64,000 nt of DNA from Tretioscincus oriximinensis (GCA_022410635.1 JAJVDF010000415.1:621967-685966), one strand, 5' to 3'. Counted from the stretch's first letter, positions 32,396-43,860 are shown. The notes: generated from the sequence alone by a model not told the origin. Translations and numbers: made by a program.

Positions 32396-32776
32396 AACCA
32401 TGTATGATCAGCTGAGTATTAACAACATCCAAATCAGTAATCAGGACAGCATAGATCTCAAGACTTAGAAGCATGCTCCCAGAACTTTGATCGAATTCTG
32501 GAAGCCCTAATAATGTATAGGCTAACTCCGAAGCTGGGAGACCTGTCCAATCCCTGGAGTAGCACATGTACTTGAATAAGACATACAGTGAGATCTTCTC
32601 AAGAGCAGAGTCAAGNAAGCAAAATTCATGACATGAGACTGGGCTTCAGATAAGATAGACAGCCTTTGGGGGGGATATTTAAGAAGCTAACAAATCTTCT
32701 GCCAGGGATAGCCTCTCTACCATGGGATATCGAGGATTAATAGAGTGTCTGCTAGAAACTCGCTTGTTTTCCACTG

Positions 32777-33055
32777 TGTGGTAACATTTGAATGTTTAAA
32801 TTAAAAGACAGGGACATTTGGCCATTTGGTCCAAGTTTGCTCATTGGACCAATGTTGGGGAACATTTCAGAAGGGACAGTTGTTGAACACTCATTGGCTG
32901 AAGGGTCCAGGGCCACAGTATAAAAAGGACAACGTTTTTGCCTGCCATCTACTCTGGTTCTAATTTAATTGTTAGCCACAGAGCAGGCAGCTACTTTATA
33001 TTGATTAATCACTTTCTCAATACATGGTTGGTGGAGTAATTATTTAGAAACAACA
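32777..33055 (+). mobile_element. LTR-like promoter sequence
   Basis: Bounds TGTGGT...ACAACA form a short TG..CA inverted repeat. Inside are CCAAT words (GGACCAATG at about 32846, inverted ATTGG at about 32892) and a TATA box (TATAAAAAGG, 32919-32928), as in an LTR U3-R. The layout resembles 55624-55812 (inverted CCAAT, TATA), but the sequence is different. No target duplication and no clear polyadenylation signal were found, so the assignment is weak. Confidence 0.3.
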
Positions 33056-33696
33056 ATAGGCTCCATACCTTTTTTTCTGCATGACTCTGTACACCAAACA
33101 GCAAATGGTGAATACATTTATTATGGTCATAGAACAATAGTACACCCCAAACAATAGTGCAAGGATGAAAAGAAGCCACACTGCTTACTGTGTAGAACTG
33201 GTACCAGAAACTATGGATGCGGTATCCTTGGGATGGGTTGGCACTGTGAGTGTTTTAGAAGATTTTTTTTTCCTTGGTGAGTCTCAGCTAACAGCCATTT
33301 ATTTTTAAAAATGCTTTTTAGCTTTTTGCTTTTTGATATCCCACATCTGTTTTTCAAGTTTTTGATCTAATAGCCTTAGGCCCTGTGTACATGAGAGACT
33401 AATGCTTGGATGCTTCTAGGTGACCCAAGCACACCCAAGATCATGCTCCCAGTAGCGAATCAGGGAGGCATTAGGCAGGAATCACCTTAGTTTGATGGCG
33501 ATGTCCCATACATTGCCATGGCAGTGGTGCACTTCTCATGAGTATGGCACTGCTGCTGCCTCACAAAAACCTAGGTTGGTGTGTCCTGTGGGAGTGATGG
33601 CATACATCCTAGATATCCTATACAGGAGCTAAGTCTTAGGCCCTCTATGAACAGGTTCAGTATTCTAAAATGGATTGTTGAGCCTGTGCAAACAGG
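33056..33696. other. No feature recognised
   Basis: Unique-looking DNA of moderate GC. Nothing supported. Confidence 0.4.
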
Positions 33697-34072
33697 CAGG
33701 GCTAGATTTGGGGTATATGACGCCCCTGGGCTGCAAAATTTTTATGCCCCCCCCCCAAACACTTCCAGGGCAGGACAGGAAGTGATGTCATTCTGGGTGC
33801 CATTCCTGGAAGCAGATTCCAGAAATGACATCATTTGACAGGTGGCAGTGCATGCAGAGCAACAGAACAACAATACAATGGTGCATGGCGGTGGTGACTC
33901 GTAGTGGTGTATGGGACATGTGCAATACATGTCTGCTGATGCAGGGACATGCCCAGTAGAACTGGAAGAAATTAAATTTAAACAGCTGGCAATTTGCTAC
34001 CCCCAATAAATGGTCACCAACCTCCTGCCCCGGGCTTTAGCCCNTGTAGCCCCTGCCCAAGATCCAGCTCTG
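33697..34072. mobile_element. 376-bp non-autonomous hAT element with 8-bp target duplication
   Basis: Starts CAGGGCTAGATTTGGGG and ends, read inward from the right, CAGAGCTGGATCTTGGGC: imperfect terminal inverted repeats beginning CAG.GCTGGAT. The flanks are CAAACAGG (33689-33696) and NAAACAGG (34073-34080), an 8-bp duplication as hAT elements make. A secondary inverted repeat (GTGATGTCATT/AAATGACATCA) lies at 33782-33838. There is no transposase. Confidence 0.85.
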
Positions 34073-34080
34073 NAAACAGG

Positions 34081-34946
34081 CCTAAGGTAAATCAAACAAA
34101 TCCATTTCTGCNAAAGTGAATTAAATCAAATACGTGCAAATAAAACCAAAGTGATGCTGTAGAGTATCAAAATAAAAGGAAGCAAGTCAGAAATACAGAC
34201 TATACAGGGACCCCTTTGCAGCAGAACCTCTTCGATACATAGATACGTCAGGCAGGAACTAATAAGAATTTTACTTTTGGATGAAGGAACTTTTCACTGC
34301 TGGGGCTTACAAGCTTGAAAATAAGAATCAAAGAAATCTAACAAGCTGCTGCTTCTATCCAAATCTCTCATCAAAACTTTCAGCCTCTTCCCATCTTGCA
34401 ACCTCATTTCCACAACCTGGAATTCCCTGAATTCAGTAACCTGAAAATCACTGTGGAAGAAACTTCCCATAGGTTCTTAAAATTACAGAATTGGTGCCAA
34501 AAAGGCAAAACATCTACNAAGAAAGCATGCTATTCACTGCTAGCCCATATTTACTGAAGCCATTCACCTGATTGAACAGAACTATGAACTATGGCATAAT
34601 TCCTTCATCTTATCTCGCAGACAGAAAACTGAGCAGGAGAGCAAAAACTACGTCCAATCAATAGACAGTGATTACTTTTCCCCAAAAGAGATGTGTGAAT
34701 TTGAATGGCTAATAATCTCTATGTAAAAACATTTCAAAATTATGGATAGGGGAAGAGAAAGTTCCACACATCCCATGTTGGAATTTACAGTTATCAGATC
34801 ATTTATGAAAAAAATAGAAGACGGATCTACATTTCTGAAACAGGATCTACACAACACTGTAATGGCATTATCTGAGTGTTTGAACTGAGTGGGGATATCT
34901 CTCTCCCCATTGGACAAATTTCTCCTCCATTGGAAGTACTTTTAGT
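34081..34946. other. No feature recognised
   Basis: Unique-looking DNA up to the next hAT element. Nothing supported. Confidence 0.4.
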
Positions 34947-35150
34947 TAGGCTGATCAGATGACCCCTTTTGAGGGGTGTGTGAAAACCGAGTTTTGGGGT
35001 GCCTCACAGTTTTTTCTGAGGAAATTCTTTTCAAAAAAGTTTTTTTTTGAAAAATGTTTTGTTTTTTATTTTTTTTCCTCAGAAAAAAACGGGGAGGCAC
35101 CCCAAAAACGGGTTTTCAACCTCCCCAAAAGGGGTCATCTGGTCGGCCTA
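34947..35150. mobile_element. 204-bp hAT-type foldback MITE with 8-bp target duplication
   Basis: The left arm (TAGGCTGATCAGATGACCCC, ...TTTTGGGGTGCCTC...TTTTTTCTGAGGAAA) pairs with the right arm over about 75 bases at roughly 80% identity. CTTTTAGT is present exactly on both sides (34939-34946 and 35151-35158). The termini match those of the 716-bp element at 21479-22194, so the two form one family. Non-coding; needs a hAT transposase in trans. Confidence 0.9.
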
Positions 35151-36149
35151 CTTTTAGTAGTCTTTGAACAACAAAGCAGAAAAAAAGACTCTCAGAGCTT
35201 TCTTCTGTTCTGTTGTCTCTATTGTTTTTCTGCAAAGTGCAGGCTAAAGCCCTGTTTGTCCATGCATTTTAGGGATCTGCCGCCGCTAATACCCCCCTCC
35301 CCCCTCCACTGCCATCACCGCTAATGCCGCCCCCGCCCCCCCGCCCCCCCACCACCGCCGTTAATGCCCCCGAGCGAGTCAAACTATTTTGTTCAGTTTG
35401 AACCAGGCGAACACAAGCCAAATTCGCACATGCATGCTGTCCAATTTGGGGTTAGAGGAGTATGTAATCAGCACATAGGCTGTAAATGCACCATGCTTTA
35501 AAACAAGAGCAAACGTGGAGTGGNAGCATACTGGGTGCACTAAAATCCGATTCCAAAAGTGCTCTCACTTCTGCATAGTCATATGTGCTGAAAACGGAAT
35601 TAGGCCTGTAACGTCAATTGGGCGCAGTTCCTTACAATTTGCGTTACAGAGCTCTCTGACTCCCCCTTCTGTTAAGCTGCAGCTTTGTCCACCCTCTTCC
35701 TTCTTCAGCTAGCTTATCTTCACACATGCATGAGCTCAGAAAACACCCTTCTTCCTCATGAGGATCCCTGCCTTACTGGCACCCAAACAAGTCTGGCTAG
35801 CTGCTATAGTTGGCCAGGAAACCATTGTCTCTGTTAAGTCCTTTGCTGATGGTCTGGAACTTGTGAATGTATTCAAGTTCTGCTGCTTCTCTTTCAAATC
35901 TTCCTTTGTAGTTTGTAGTTGTAGAAGCAGCAGAACTATACATTCTTATGAAACCTGTTAAGTACTTGATTGCTTCTCTACTAGACATTGCCCCTTGTTG
36001 CCCCAGGCACTTTTTCACACAAGGAGATTAGTTCCTGCTATTTACCTGTTTTTCTACCTGCAATTCAACACCTCCCTACAGTTTCATATGCTTTGTCTTC
36101 TCCCATACACATTTTCCTATAAATACCTGACCCTGGCATTAGTCCCTCA
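35151..36149. other. Mostly unique, includes a C-rich patch
   Basis: 35278-35372 is C-rich (CCGCTAATGCCGCCCCCGCC, CCGCCGTTAATGCCCC) and recalls the CGCTAACGCC words of the GC-rich hAT element at 52830-53385. It may be a scrap of that family. The rest is unremarkable; opposed frames at 35758-36018 are unrecognised. Confidence 0.35.
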
Positions 36150-36277
36150 GCATCTGAAGAAGTAGACCTGTCTACGAAAGCTTATGCCAACCACTTTTCT
36201 CAAGTTAGTCTCAAAGTGCTGCTAGCTCCTTTGCTGGACTTTCTGCTAGACTAACACGGCTATTTCTCTGAAATTAA
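36150..36277 (+). repeat. Single copy of the repeat with hammerhead-like core
   Basis: Same sequence as the + arm of 32198-32395. At its 5' end it reads CTGAAGA, A, then GTAGAC-CT-GTCTAC (perfect 6-bp stem), then GAAA: the order of conserved bases around stem II of a hammerhead ribozyme (CUGANGA...GAAA). AGCTTATGCC follows. Similar CTGAAGAAG...CGAAAGC repeats are, from memory, common in amniote genomes. The element class is unproven; Penelope-like elements are known to carry minimal hammerheads. Confidence 0.5.
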
Positions 36278-38149
36278 ATTTTTAACTTTTCCTTCACCCA
36301 AAGGTGAGTCAGCATTCTACAGTATGTGTTAAATACTGTATCTCTAAACTCCTGGTGAAAAGTCCTCTTTTACATAGGCATTAAAGATGCAAACCTCTCC
36401 TATGGAAACCCTATGTGGAGGGCGCTCTTGCTGATGGCATACAATGTTATAAGCATGTCAATAGGAAATGAGAAATATTTCCAGAGTCTTTTAAACTTGG
36501 CCAGATTGATTTTCTGCTGCCCTGGTTTCTTCTTCAAGTTGTACTTGTTTTATTGCTTCTTTATTATTGTTAGTTATCCTGGGATTTTAAAAATAACAAA
36601 ATCAGGAGACAGATGTATGCTGTGTGAATGGAAGAAGGTTTTGATATAACATAATTGTGCTAATTATACTATAATTAAAATAGCATATTTTTGTGTGAGA
36701 ACAGAATTACCATTTATAGATACCATATGGTACCTTTCTCATAGAAAGATAGTAGCTGAAAATGTATTATGCAGTCATATACAGTTTGTGTTAGATTTAT
36801 TCAATGGAAAAATGGGTTTTATTGACATACTGTAGCATTAAAAAGCAATCTGTAACTCAGATCAGTAGCAGACAGGGTATGCATAAATCACATTTTGAGC
36901 AAGTCTTATGGTAGATTCAGCTGATGCCACAAAGGGATTTGAACAATCCAACCAAGTGCCCATCCTGTTCACACTCCATTTACAATGCAAACAATTTGCT
37001 TTTTTACATGCATTGTCAGCAGCTACAATTAGACTTATCTGAAGAAAAAAAAAATCAGGGTCTGAACACTGTGAATCAGTTGTTATAAAAACCATATTTA
37101 TATCTACAGAGTACTTATTTATTCTGGATTTTCCTAATTATCTGTTTCATCAGTTTTCTGGCATTAAAGCACTGAATTCATATCTTTATAATTTATTCTG
37201 AGTTTTTTCATTCTAACAGTTCTTTCAAGCAAAGTTTTCCATTCACATGACACTGTTTTCCTTCAGCCATTTTGTTTGCTGTTTCTTAAGAGGAAGNCCA
37301 GTAGTCCTTCCTCCATAATGTTACTGGATGCTTACTGTCAATATCAGATTTCTTTGAAGCTCATGTTCGTTGTTTCTCATCACGTATCAAAGCCTTCCCA
37401 CAACAACCTATATACTGATTCAATAGGTTTCCCCCCAAAATGGATAGTTGGGATACTCACCTTTAAAATCCGTAATCTGCCTGTTTATATAACAACATGA
37501 TGAGGCAAATGCAACAGATATTCAACATTCAAGCAGATTATTGACTCTGCCCAGACATAGACCCTGTCATACTTGGTTTATTCTCACTTCAGTCCAATTT
37601 CAGAGTAAGAGAACACATCAGAAAGTTCTCTAACTGAAAATACACACCTTTGCTGCTTTTTTTCATTCATTCTAAAAGTGGACTGTAGGTGGATTAATTT
37701 GGTGTGACGAGCCAAAGAATGCTATGACTGCACAATCAGCCACTTATAGACAGATCATAAAAATGCTATAGATGTCTATGCTATTATTTAGGGCTGTTCA
37801 CGGGTTTGGCAGCAATGGGGGGGGGGGTAAAACTGCTAAAATAAAAGACAGCAGGAAACAGAATATTGAAGGCAGAAGGTGTAACAAGTCAGATCCTTTT
37901 CAGACAGCACTCCAGTTAAAACTTTTATTAANTAACTTTGAAACAAAGTTGTAAGCTGTATGGGTTACTTCCACATGTAAAGTCTACTCCATAGTCTTCT
38001 CAATTACACAGGGATGCTTGATTTCCCCCAATAGCACCACTAAACTGCATGTCAATTGAGAAGCATTTGTGATCAACCCAGAAACTTCCAACAGCAAGTT
38101 TATAAAAAGCAACAAAAGAAAGGAGAAGGACTGGCTCCCATTTGCCACT
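36278..38149. other. Unique sequence with one weak exon candidate
   Basis: No repeats recognised. On minus, a T-rich tract ending CTTCAG (acceptor AG at 37039-37040) precedes 59 open codons to a stop at 36862 (start residues ISLIVAADNACKKANC). The peptide is Cys-containing but unrecognised; chance is likely. Confidence 0.2.
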
Positions 38150-38607
38150 TGGTTAGATGAATGGGATGGACAGGGTGAATAGAGAAAAATGTTTCTCTAT
38201 CACACAACACAAGGACCAGAGGGCACTCCTTAAAACTGTTGGGTAGAAAAGTGAGAACAGACAAAGGAAAGTATTTTTTCACCCAGAGGGTCATCGGCCT
38301 GTGGAATTTACTTCCTGAAGAGGTAGTGGTAGCTAACAGCTTGGATAGTTTCAAGACAGGACTAGACAGGTTTATGGACANCAANGGTATAAATGGATAC
38401 TAGGATNGATGTCTGGATGTTGCCTTCAGGATGGAGCAACAGGCAGGACTCCTGAAATACCATTTGCAGGGAGTCATGAGCAGGAGCATATTTTGCTTTC
38501 CTATGTTTGGACTGCCCAGGTGCATCTGGTGGGCCTCTGTGTGACACAGAATACTGGACTTGATGGGCTGTGGTCTGATCTCGTATGGCTCTTCTTATGT
38601 TCTTATG
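38150..38607 (+). mobile_element. CR1 LINE 3' end, (TTCTTATG)n-tail subfamily
   Basis: Carries the last ~75 ORF2 codons (GACAGGGTGAATAGAGAAAA, GGAATTTACTTCCTGAAGAG, GGTAGTGGTAGCTAACAGCT) with frameshifts, the same 3' UTR as 5412-5672, and the tail CTTCTTATGTTCTTATGA. It is the sense-strand relative of the long copy at 39637-42250, about 1 kb away in opposite orientation. Confidence 0.9.
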
Positions 38608-39636
38608 AATTTGCTGTTCACCAGGAATGCAAATAAGAAAAGATTTGTTGCTTGTAACTGATAGAAACAAGCAAGAAACAATGACTAAATCTTGTTTATT
38701 TCTTACATTTCCTCTTGTCATCTGGAGACAGCCAAGGTATGATGGGACACTTTCTGTTTTGCATCTGTGCACTAGCTCCCTCTGTTACTAAAAGCACTAC
38801 TTTCTACAGTTCTGTGTTGTAATTTCAAGCTCATTATAGGATTAGTCTTTGGAGTCCAATGCACATAATGATCACATAATTGCTGTAGGGCAGCTAATTC
38901 TAATATAGCTTGCAATTAAGATTACCAACAGTGTAACATTATTTATCTGGACACCATAGGGGGAGATAAAAATCTGTTGGCATGGTGATCGAAATATGAC
39001 TGGAATACAATAGCTTGTAAAGTTCATATAATCAGAATATAGAGTTCTTTGCAATGCTAAATAAGATAAGATGAGAAAGATCAATTTAAGTTCATGCAGC
39101 ACAGTTCTAATGATGATCTGTTTAAAACATGGGTATTGTTTATTATTTTCTGAATAAAAAGCTAACCAAATAAACTATTGGCTGCTTTATTAAGAAGCCT
39201 TAAGAAGTTTGAGCAACGAAGTTGAATATATTACTCTACTTGCTGCATAGCATTGTCCGCTTCTGATAAAAATCTTCTTTGATCTTCTATATTATTGCCA
39301 ATACTTTTGTTTTCTCCAGAAGTCTCCAAAATATTTAAGCCTCTTCAGAAGAATTAAACTGGCTTCTCAGTTTCAGATTTAATTGAAAATCAACTTCCTT
39401 TATAGAAAAGGGCATTTTGTGTGGCACTTGCTAGTTTGTTGGCAGTTTGGTGACGTTTTGACAAAATTGAGAAATAGTTCAGTGTACAAGAGAAGAAAAC
39501 CCTTTCTGTGTTTTCAAAATGAGGACAGGGCANAAAATGAAAGTTCCTCAGCTTTGGCAATCACATCAAGTTCAGCAGACCTCAATCATAGGACAGGTAA
39601 TCAGCACGCAGCCCATTTTGAGAAACATGAATTTCC
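38608..39636. other. No feature recognised
   Basis: Unique-looking DNA between two oppositely oriented CR1 copies. Confidence 0.4.
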
Positions 39637-39840
39637 CATAAGAACATAAGAAGAGCCATACTGCATCAGGCCACAGCCCATCAAGTCCAGCATTCTGTGT
39701 CACAAAGAGGCCCACCCGATGCACCTGGGCAGTCCAAAAAGAGGAAAGCAAAATATGCACCTGTTCATGATTCCCTGCAAATGGTATTTCAGGAGTCCTG
39801 CCTGTTACTCCATCCTGGAGACAACATCCAAACATCCATC

Positions 39841-40380
39841 CTAGTATCCATATACACCCTTGGTGTCCATAAACCTGTCTAGTCCTGTCTTGAAACTATC
39901 CAAGCTGTTAACTATCACTACCTCTTCAGGAAGTAAATTCCACAGGCCAATGACCCTCTGGGTGAAAAAATACTTTCCTTTTCCTGTTCTCACTTTTCTA
40001 CCCAACAGTTTTAAGGAGTGCACTTTCGTCCTTGTGTTGTGTGATAGAGAAAACATTTTTTCTCTATTCACCCTGTCGATCGCATGCATGATTTGGTACA
40101 CTTCACCTCTCAAACTTCACCTTTCAAGGTAGTAAAGGCCCAGACGTTACAACCTGACTTTGTAAGGGAGGTGCTCCAGACCCTTGATCATTTTTGTTGC
40201 CCTTTTCTGCACCTTCTCCAGTTCCAAAATATCCCTTCTCAGCTGTCGTGACCAGAATTGAACACAGTATTCCAAATGTGGCCTCACCACAGATTTATAA
40301 AGAGGCAAAACAACATTTGCTGACTTATTTTCAATTCCTTTCCTAATTATCCCCAACATAGTTGGGGTTCTTTGCCCCAA
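39841..40380 (-). pseudogene. CR1 ORF2 C-terminal fragments
   Basis: Two open pieces in different frames. 40380-40147 has VVLPLYKSVVRPHLEYCVQF and EKVQKRATKMIKGLEHLPY. 40113-39841 has KMFSLSHNTRTKVHSLKLLG, YFFTQRVIGLWNLLPEEVV and the C-terminus FKTGLDRFMDTKGVYGY. These are the thumb and C-terminal segments of CR1 RT. A frameshift lies near 40115-40150. Confidence 0.85.
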
Positions 40381-40493
40381 TATGCATGACCTTGCACTTG
40401 CTTAAGTTGAAGTGCATTTGCCACTCACCCAATTTCAATAGATCACTCTGGAGTGCCTTACAATCATTTTCAGTGTTCACTACTCTGAATAGT

Positions 40494-40817
40494 TTAATGC
40501 CAGGATCCTTTTTTGAAGATTGGTTTTATGTTAGCTACCCTCCAGTCTACTGATACTATGCCTGATCTTAAGGAAAGATTAAATATTTTGGTTAGACGTT
40601 CAGCAATTTCGCATTTGAGTTCTTTAAGAATTCTTGGGTGAATGCTGCCTGGCCCTGGGGATTTATAAATGTTCAGCTTATTAAGGCTAGCAAGGACCTC
40701 CTCCCTTTTTATCTCTATCCAGTTTAATTCCTCTGGTGTTCTTTCTGAGAAAACTAAAACTGTTGCAAGTAAATTCCCTCTGTCTTCTTCAGTGAAAGCT
40801 GATGCAAAAAAATTCAT
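40494..40817 (-). pseudogene. CR1 ORF2 RT N-terminal fragment
   Basis: 107 codons matching 48850-49130 of the young copy: NFFASAFTEED, REEVLASLNKLN, SPGPGSIHPRILKELKCEIA, VDWRVANIKPIFKKG (RT fingers, motif 1 region). The reading frame stops right after FKKGSWH, where the deletion joins it to the post-FADD region. Confidence 0.85.
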
Positions 40818-40845
40818 TTAACCTCTCTGCAATCTCCACGTCCTC

Positions 40846-42207
40846 CTAGATTATGCCCTTTTGTCCTTTGGTGTCTAGTGGTCTGACTGCTTTCCTGATA
40901 GGATTCTTATTTCTGATATATTTGAAAAAGTCTTTATTGTTTTTTTTAATATTCTTTGCAATGTGCTCCTCAAAGTTTTTCTTCGCATCCCTGACTACTA
41001 CCTTGCATTTGGTTTGCCACAGTTTCTGCTCCCTTCTGTTCTCCTCACTAGGATAAGCCTTCCACTTTTTAAATGAGTTTCTCTTCATTCTAATTATTTC
41101 CTTTACTCCAGAGGTAAACCATAAGGGTGTCTTCTTGGACTTGGCAGAACACGTTCTTCTCTTGGGAATGCATTTTATTTGAGCTTCCAATATTGTATTT
41201 GCAAACAATTTCCACGCTTTTGAAGGGACTGGACTTTTCTCACTTTCCCTTTNANTTTTTTTTTTTACCATTTTCCTCATTTTGGGAAAATTTCCTCTGT
41301 GAAAGTTGAAGGTTTCTGTGTTAGAACTGCTTGACAATTTTCTATCCACGTTCAGGTTGAAAGTTATCGTATTGTGGTCACTGTTTCCTATGGGATCAGT
41401 TACAGTCTCATCTTGTATCAGGTCCTGTTCATTACTTAGGACTAAATCCAGGATTCCCTTTCCCCTGGTTGGTTCTAAAACCACTTGCTCTAGGAAGCAA
41501 TCAGTTAGCATGTCTAAAAATTTTATTTCTTTTTCATGAGTTGAACAAGAGTTTGCCCAATCAATGTGTGGATAGTTGAAGTCCCCCATTATTACTACCC
41601 TTCCCTTTTTGGAAGCTTCAATGACCTCATGTTCCAAATGAGTATCGCTTTCAGGTGTTTGTTTAGGAGGCCGGTAGCATATTCCCAATATTAGACTTGT
41701 TTTCTGACCTGATAATGTTATCCACAGTGCTTCTGTGGATGGGTCTGTTTTACCTGGAAATTCCAGTTCTTAGGATTCAACCTCTTTTCTAACATACAAA
41801 GCTACACCCCCACCAGGTCTCCCTTTCCTATCTTTTCTGTATAGTTTGTAACCTGGGATTACTGTATCCCATTGGTTTTCTTCTGTCCACCAGGTTTCAG
41901 TTATGCCAATAATATCGACATTATTGTCAATCACTAAGCATTCCAACTCCCTTATTTTTGCTNGGAGGCTTCAGGCATTTGCATACAGACATTTATATGC
42001 CCTTCTCCGGTGCAAGTTAGGTCCTGTAAATTTGTGAGAAACCACAGTTTGCTCATTACAGCTTTTTACTTGAATACTACATCTGGGTTCCCCCTCCAAT
42101 ACTATATTATCTGCATAATTCTGTTCCTCAGCAATTGCATTTACATTTACATTATCTCGAACCGGATGCTGCCCAACTCCTGTCGGCTTTCCCATTGTGC
42201 TCATCAT
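40846..42207 (-). pseudogene. CR1 ORF2 endonuclease domain
   Basis: In one frame with two stops. N-terminal CLYANA then (after TGA) AKIRELECLVIDNNVDIIGI-TETWW, the family's opening strand with catalytic Glu in TETWW; PGYKLYRKDRKGRPGGGVALYV; after the TAA, ICYRPP, VVIMGDFNYPHIDW (GDFN catalytic Asp/Asn), LDLVLSN and IGNSDHNTITF (SDH catalytic His). These are the exonuclease-endonuclease-phosphatase fold motifs that nick target DNA. A Lys/Arg-rich linker follows (about 40880-41200). Without the stops all catalytic residues would be present. Confidence 0.9.
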
Positions 42208-42250
42208 CTATTTCAATACCTGCTCTGGATAACAACCATCCATAGAGGAG

Positions 42251-43574
42251 GGATCATAATCCAGACTTTGGCGTGATTACATTTCATGCTTGATTTTTTT
42301 CTGTTCCAGAAAGATGTCTAAAGAATCTGCTGTTCACATGTCATTCTAGGATAGCGCAGGATCTGGCCATGGCCCAAACTAGCCCAAAATGGCATAGGAA
42401 GAGCAGGGCCCTTAGATTTCTTTCTAGAACAGAATAAGTCCAAGTATGAATCAAGTCCAGTGTGAATCAGACCAAGAAGATCTTTAAGAATTATTAGATA
42501 CCAATATGAACCAGTCTAAATAATGAAAATGTGGAAAATGTTCACATCTATTTTCTGGACAACTGGGAAAACCAATTTAGCAGTGCACCAAAGCACAATA
42601 ACAAACTGGTTACAAAATAGTTCCTTTGAAGCTTTCACATGTGAGTTTTGGGGCAGTGTTAGAGTTGTAGTGGCCCACTGAATTGGTGCTGTTCTGGATT
42701 CAATGCCTTTATCCAGACTCACAGATTTCACCGAATTAGGCCTATTTAATTAGAATGCAGCACAGCCACATGGTGAAATCATGTATGAAGATAGTCAAGA
42801 AAAATCCTTTGATGTTTTTATTGTTGTTCAGTAAACTGGTAACCTATTTTTTGCTATTTCTCAACTGTCAATCAAAGTCTGAATTATTCCAGCTTTCAGG
42901 AGTCCTGCTGGATCTGACTGAAGGCCTATATAGTCTATCTATCTGCTTCTTACAGTATCCAACTAGATGCCTTCAGGCAGGACATGAATGCAACTGCAGT
43001 TTCACTACTCATCTTCCCCAAGACCTGGACTTTAGAGGCATGCTGCTGCTACTGAAAACAGCTTTTACGATATAAAAAGAGAAGCATTAGGTGACAGAAT
43101 ATAACATATAAAAGTGTTAGTTGCAGTTTGATTTTGAAAGTAATGACTTAAAAATAACATTTCTTCTTGTTGAAACATTGTAGAACTCCTGAGTATTGTG
43201 TACTTTGATGCAAAAATAAATATAGCACAAGAAGTAGTATAATGCATAATAAGAGTGTGCACAAATGTAAAATTGGTTTTTGGTTCAAATCAAACCAAAC
43301 ACCCATTTGTTCAGCTCAACAGCAAATTGTAAATTCAGACAAAGTTTATAATTGGTTTAGAATTGAACACGTTTGTTAAAAAAAATCCACTGCTTTTTTA
43401 ATTGAAAAATCAATTCAGAGCACAACACAGTAAACATGAATTAATTAATTATGTTCCCCAAACAGAGTTCATTTGAACATATCCATGTGTGAAGAACCAC
43501 ATATTTGACCCAAATCAAGTGGATTTGAACTCAAGTAGAGTTCAATTATAGTTTTGAATACACAACAAAGTTGC
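42251..43574. other. No feature recognised
   Basis: Unique-looking AT-rich DNA. The 106-codon frame at 42755-43075 is unrecognised. Confidence 0.4.
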
Positions 43575-43860
43575 TTGTACCATCCCTCTCAGTAGAAGAG
43601 GGGGTGAAAATCTGGGATAGGGCCTTCTCAGAGGCGGCCCCCAGATTATGGAATAGTCACCATCTTGAGGTGTATATATTTAGAAAATTCTTGAAGATGC
43701 ACCTCTTCAACCTGGCCTTTGGTTAAAAAAACCACCTCTCCTTTCCCTACTTTTTGGTACTGTGATTTTAAATATGTTAATTCTGTTTTTATTGTGAACC
43801 GTCCTGAGATATTCAGGTATAGAGTGGTGTAGAAATGGAAATTGTATTTTCATATTCTTA
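43575..43860 (+). mobile_element. L2 LINE 3' end
   Basis: The translation of 43585-43725 reads REGVKIWDRAFSEAAPRLWN then about ten residues then FRKFLKMHLFNLAFG, the hallmark L2 ORF2 C-terminus (FS.AAPRLWNSLP...FK..LKTHLF). It is followed by the L2 3' UTR (GTCCTGAGATATTCAGGTAT, AGAGTGGTG). The simple tail is lost. Confidence 0.85.

Larger units (their letters stand above)
39637..42250 (-). mobile_element. CR1 LINE, 2.6 kb, with endonuclease and deleted RT core
   Basis: Read on minus from about 42250: ORF2 N-terminus, apurinic-type endonuclease, linker, RT N-terminus, an internal deletion, RT C-terminus, 3' UTR and (CTTATGTT)n tail at 39637-39655. Two in-frame stops interrupt the endonuclease frame: TGA at 41971-41973 (where relatives have Arg CGA, a CpG-type change) and TAA at 41770-41772. 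The RT core from the GNYRPVSLTS region through FADD to the thumb is missing at a junction near 40500. The 5' truncation point near 42250 is approximate. ORF1 is absent. Confidence 0.9.

Noticed and set aside
38362..38772. 136-codon minus frame and the overlapping plus frames over CR1 3' UTRs (also 5378-5639, 39572-39882, 46671-46877)
   Set aside because: These are antisense or UTR frames repeated in each CR1 copy, not genes.
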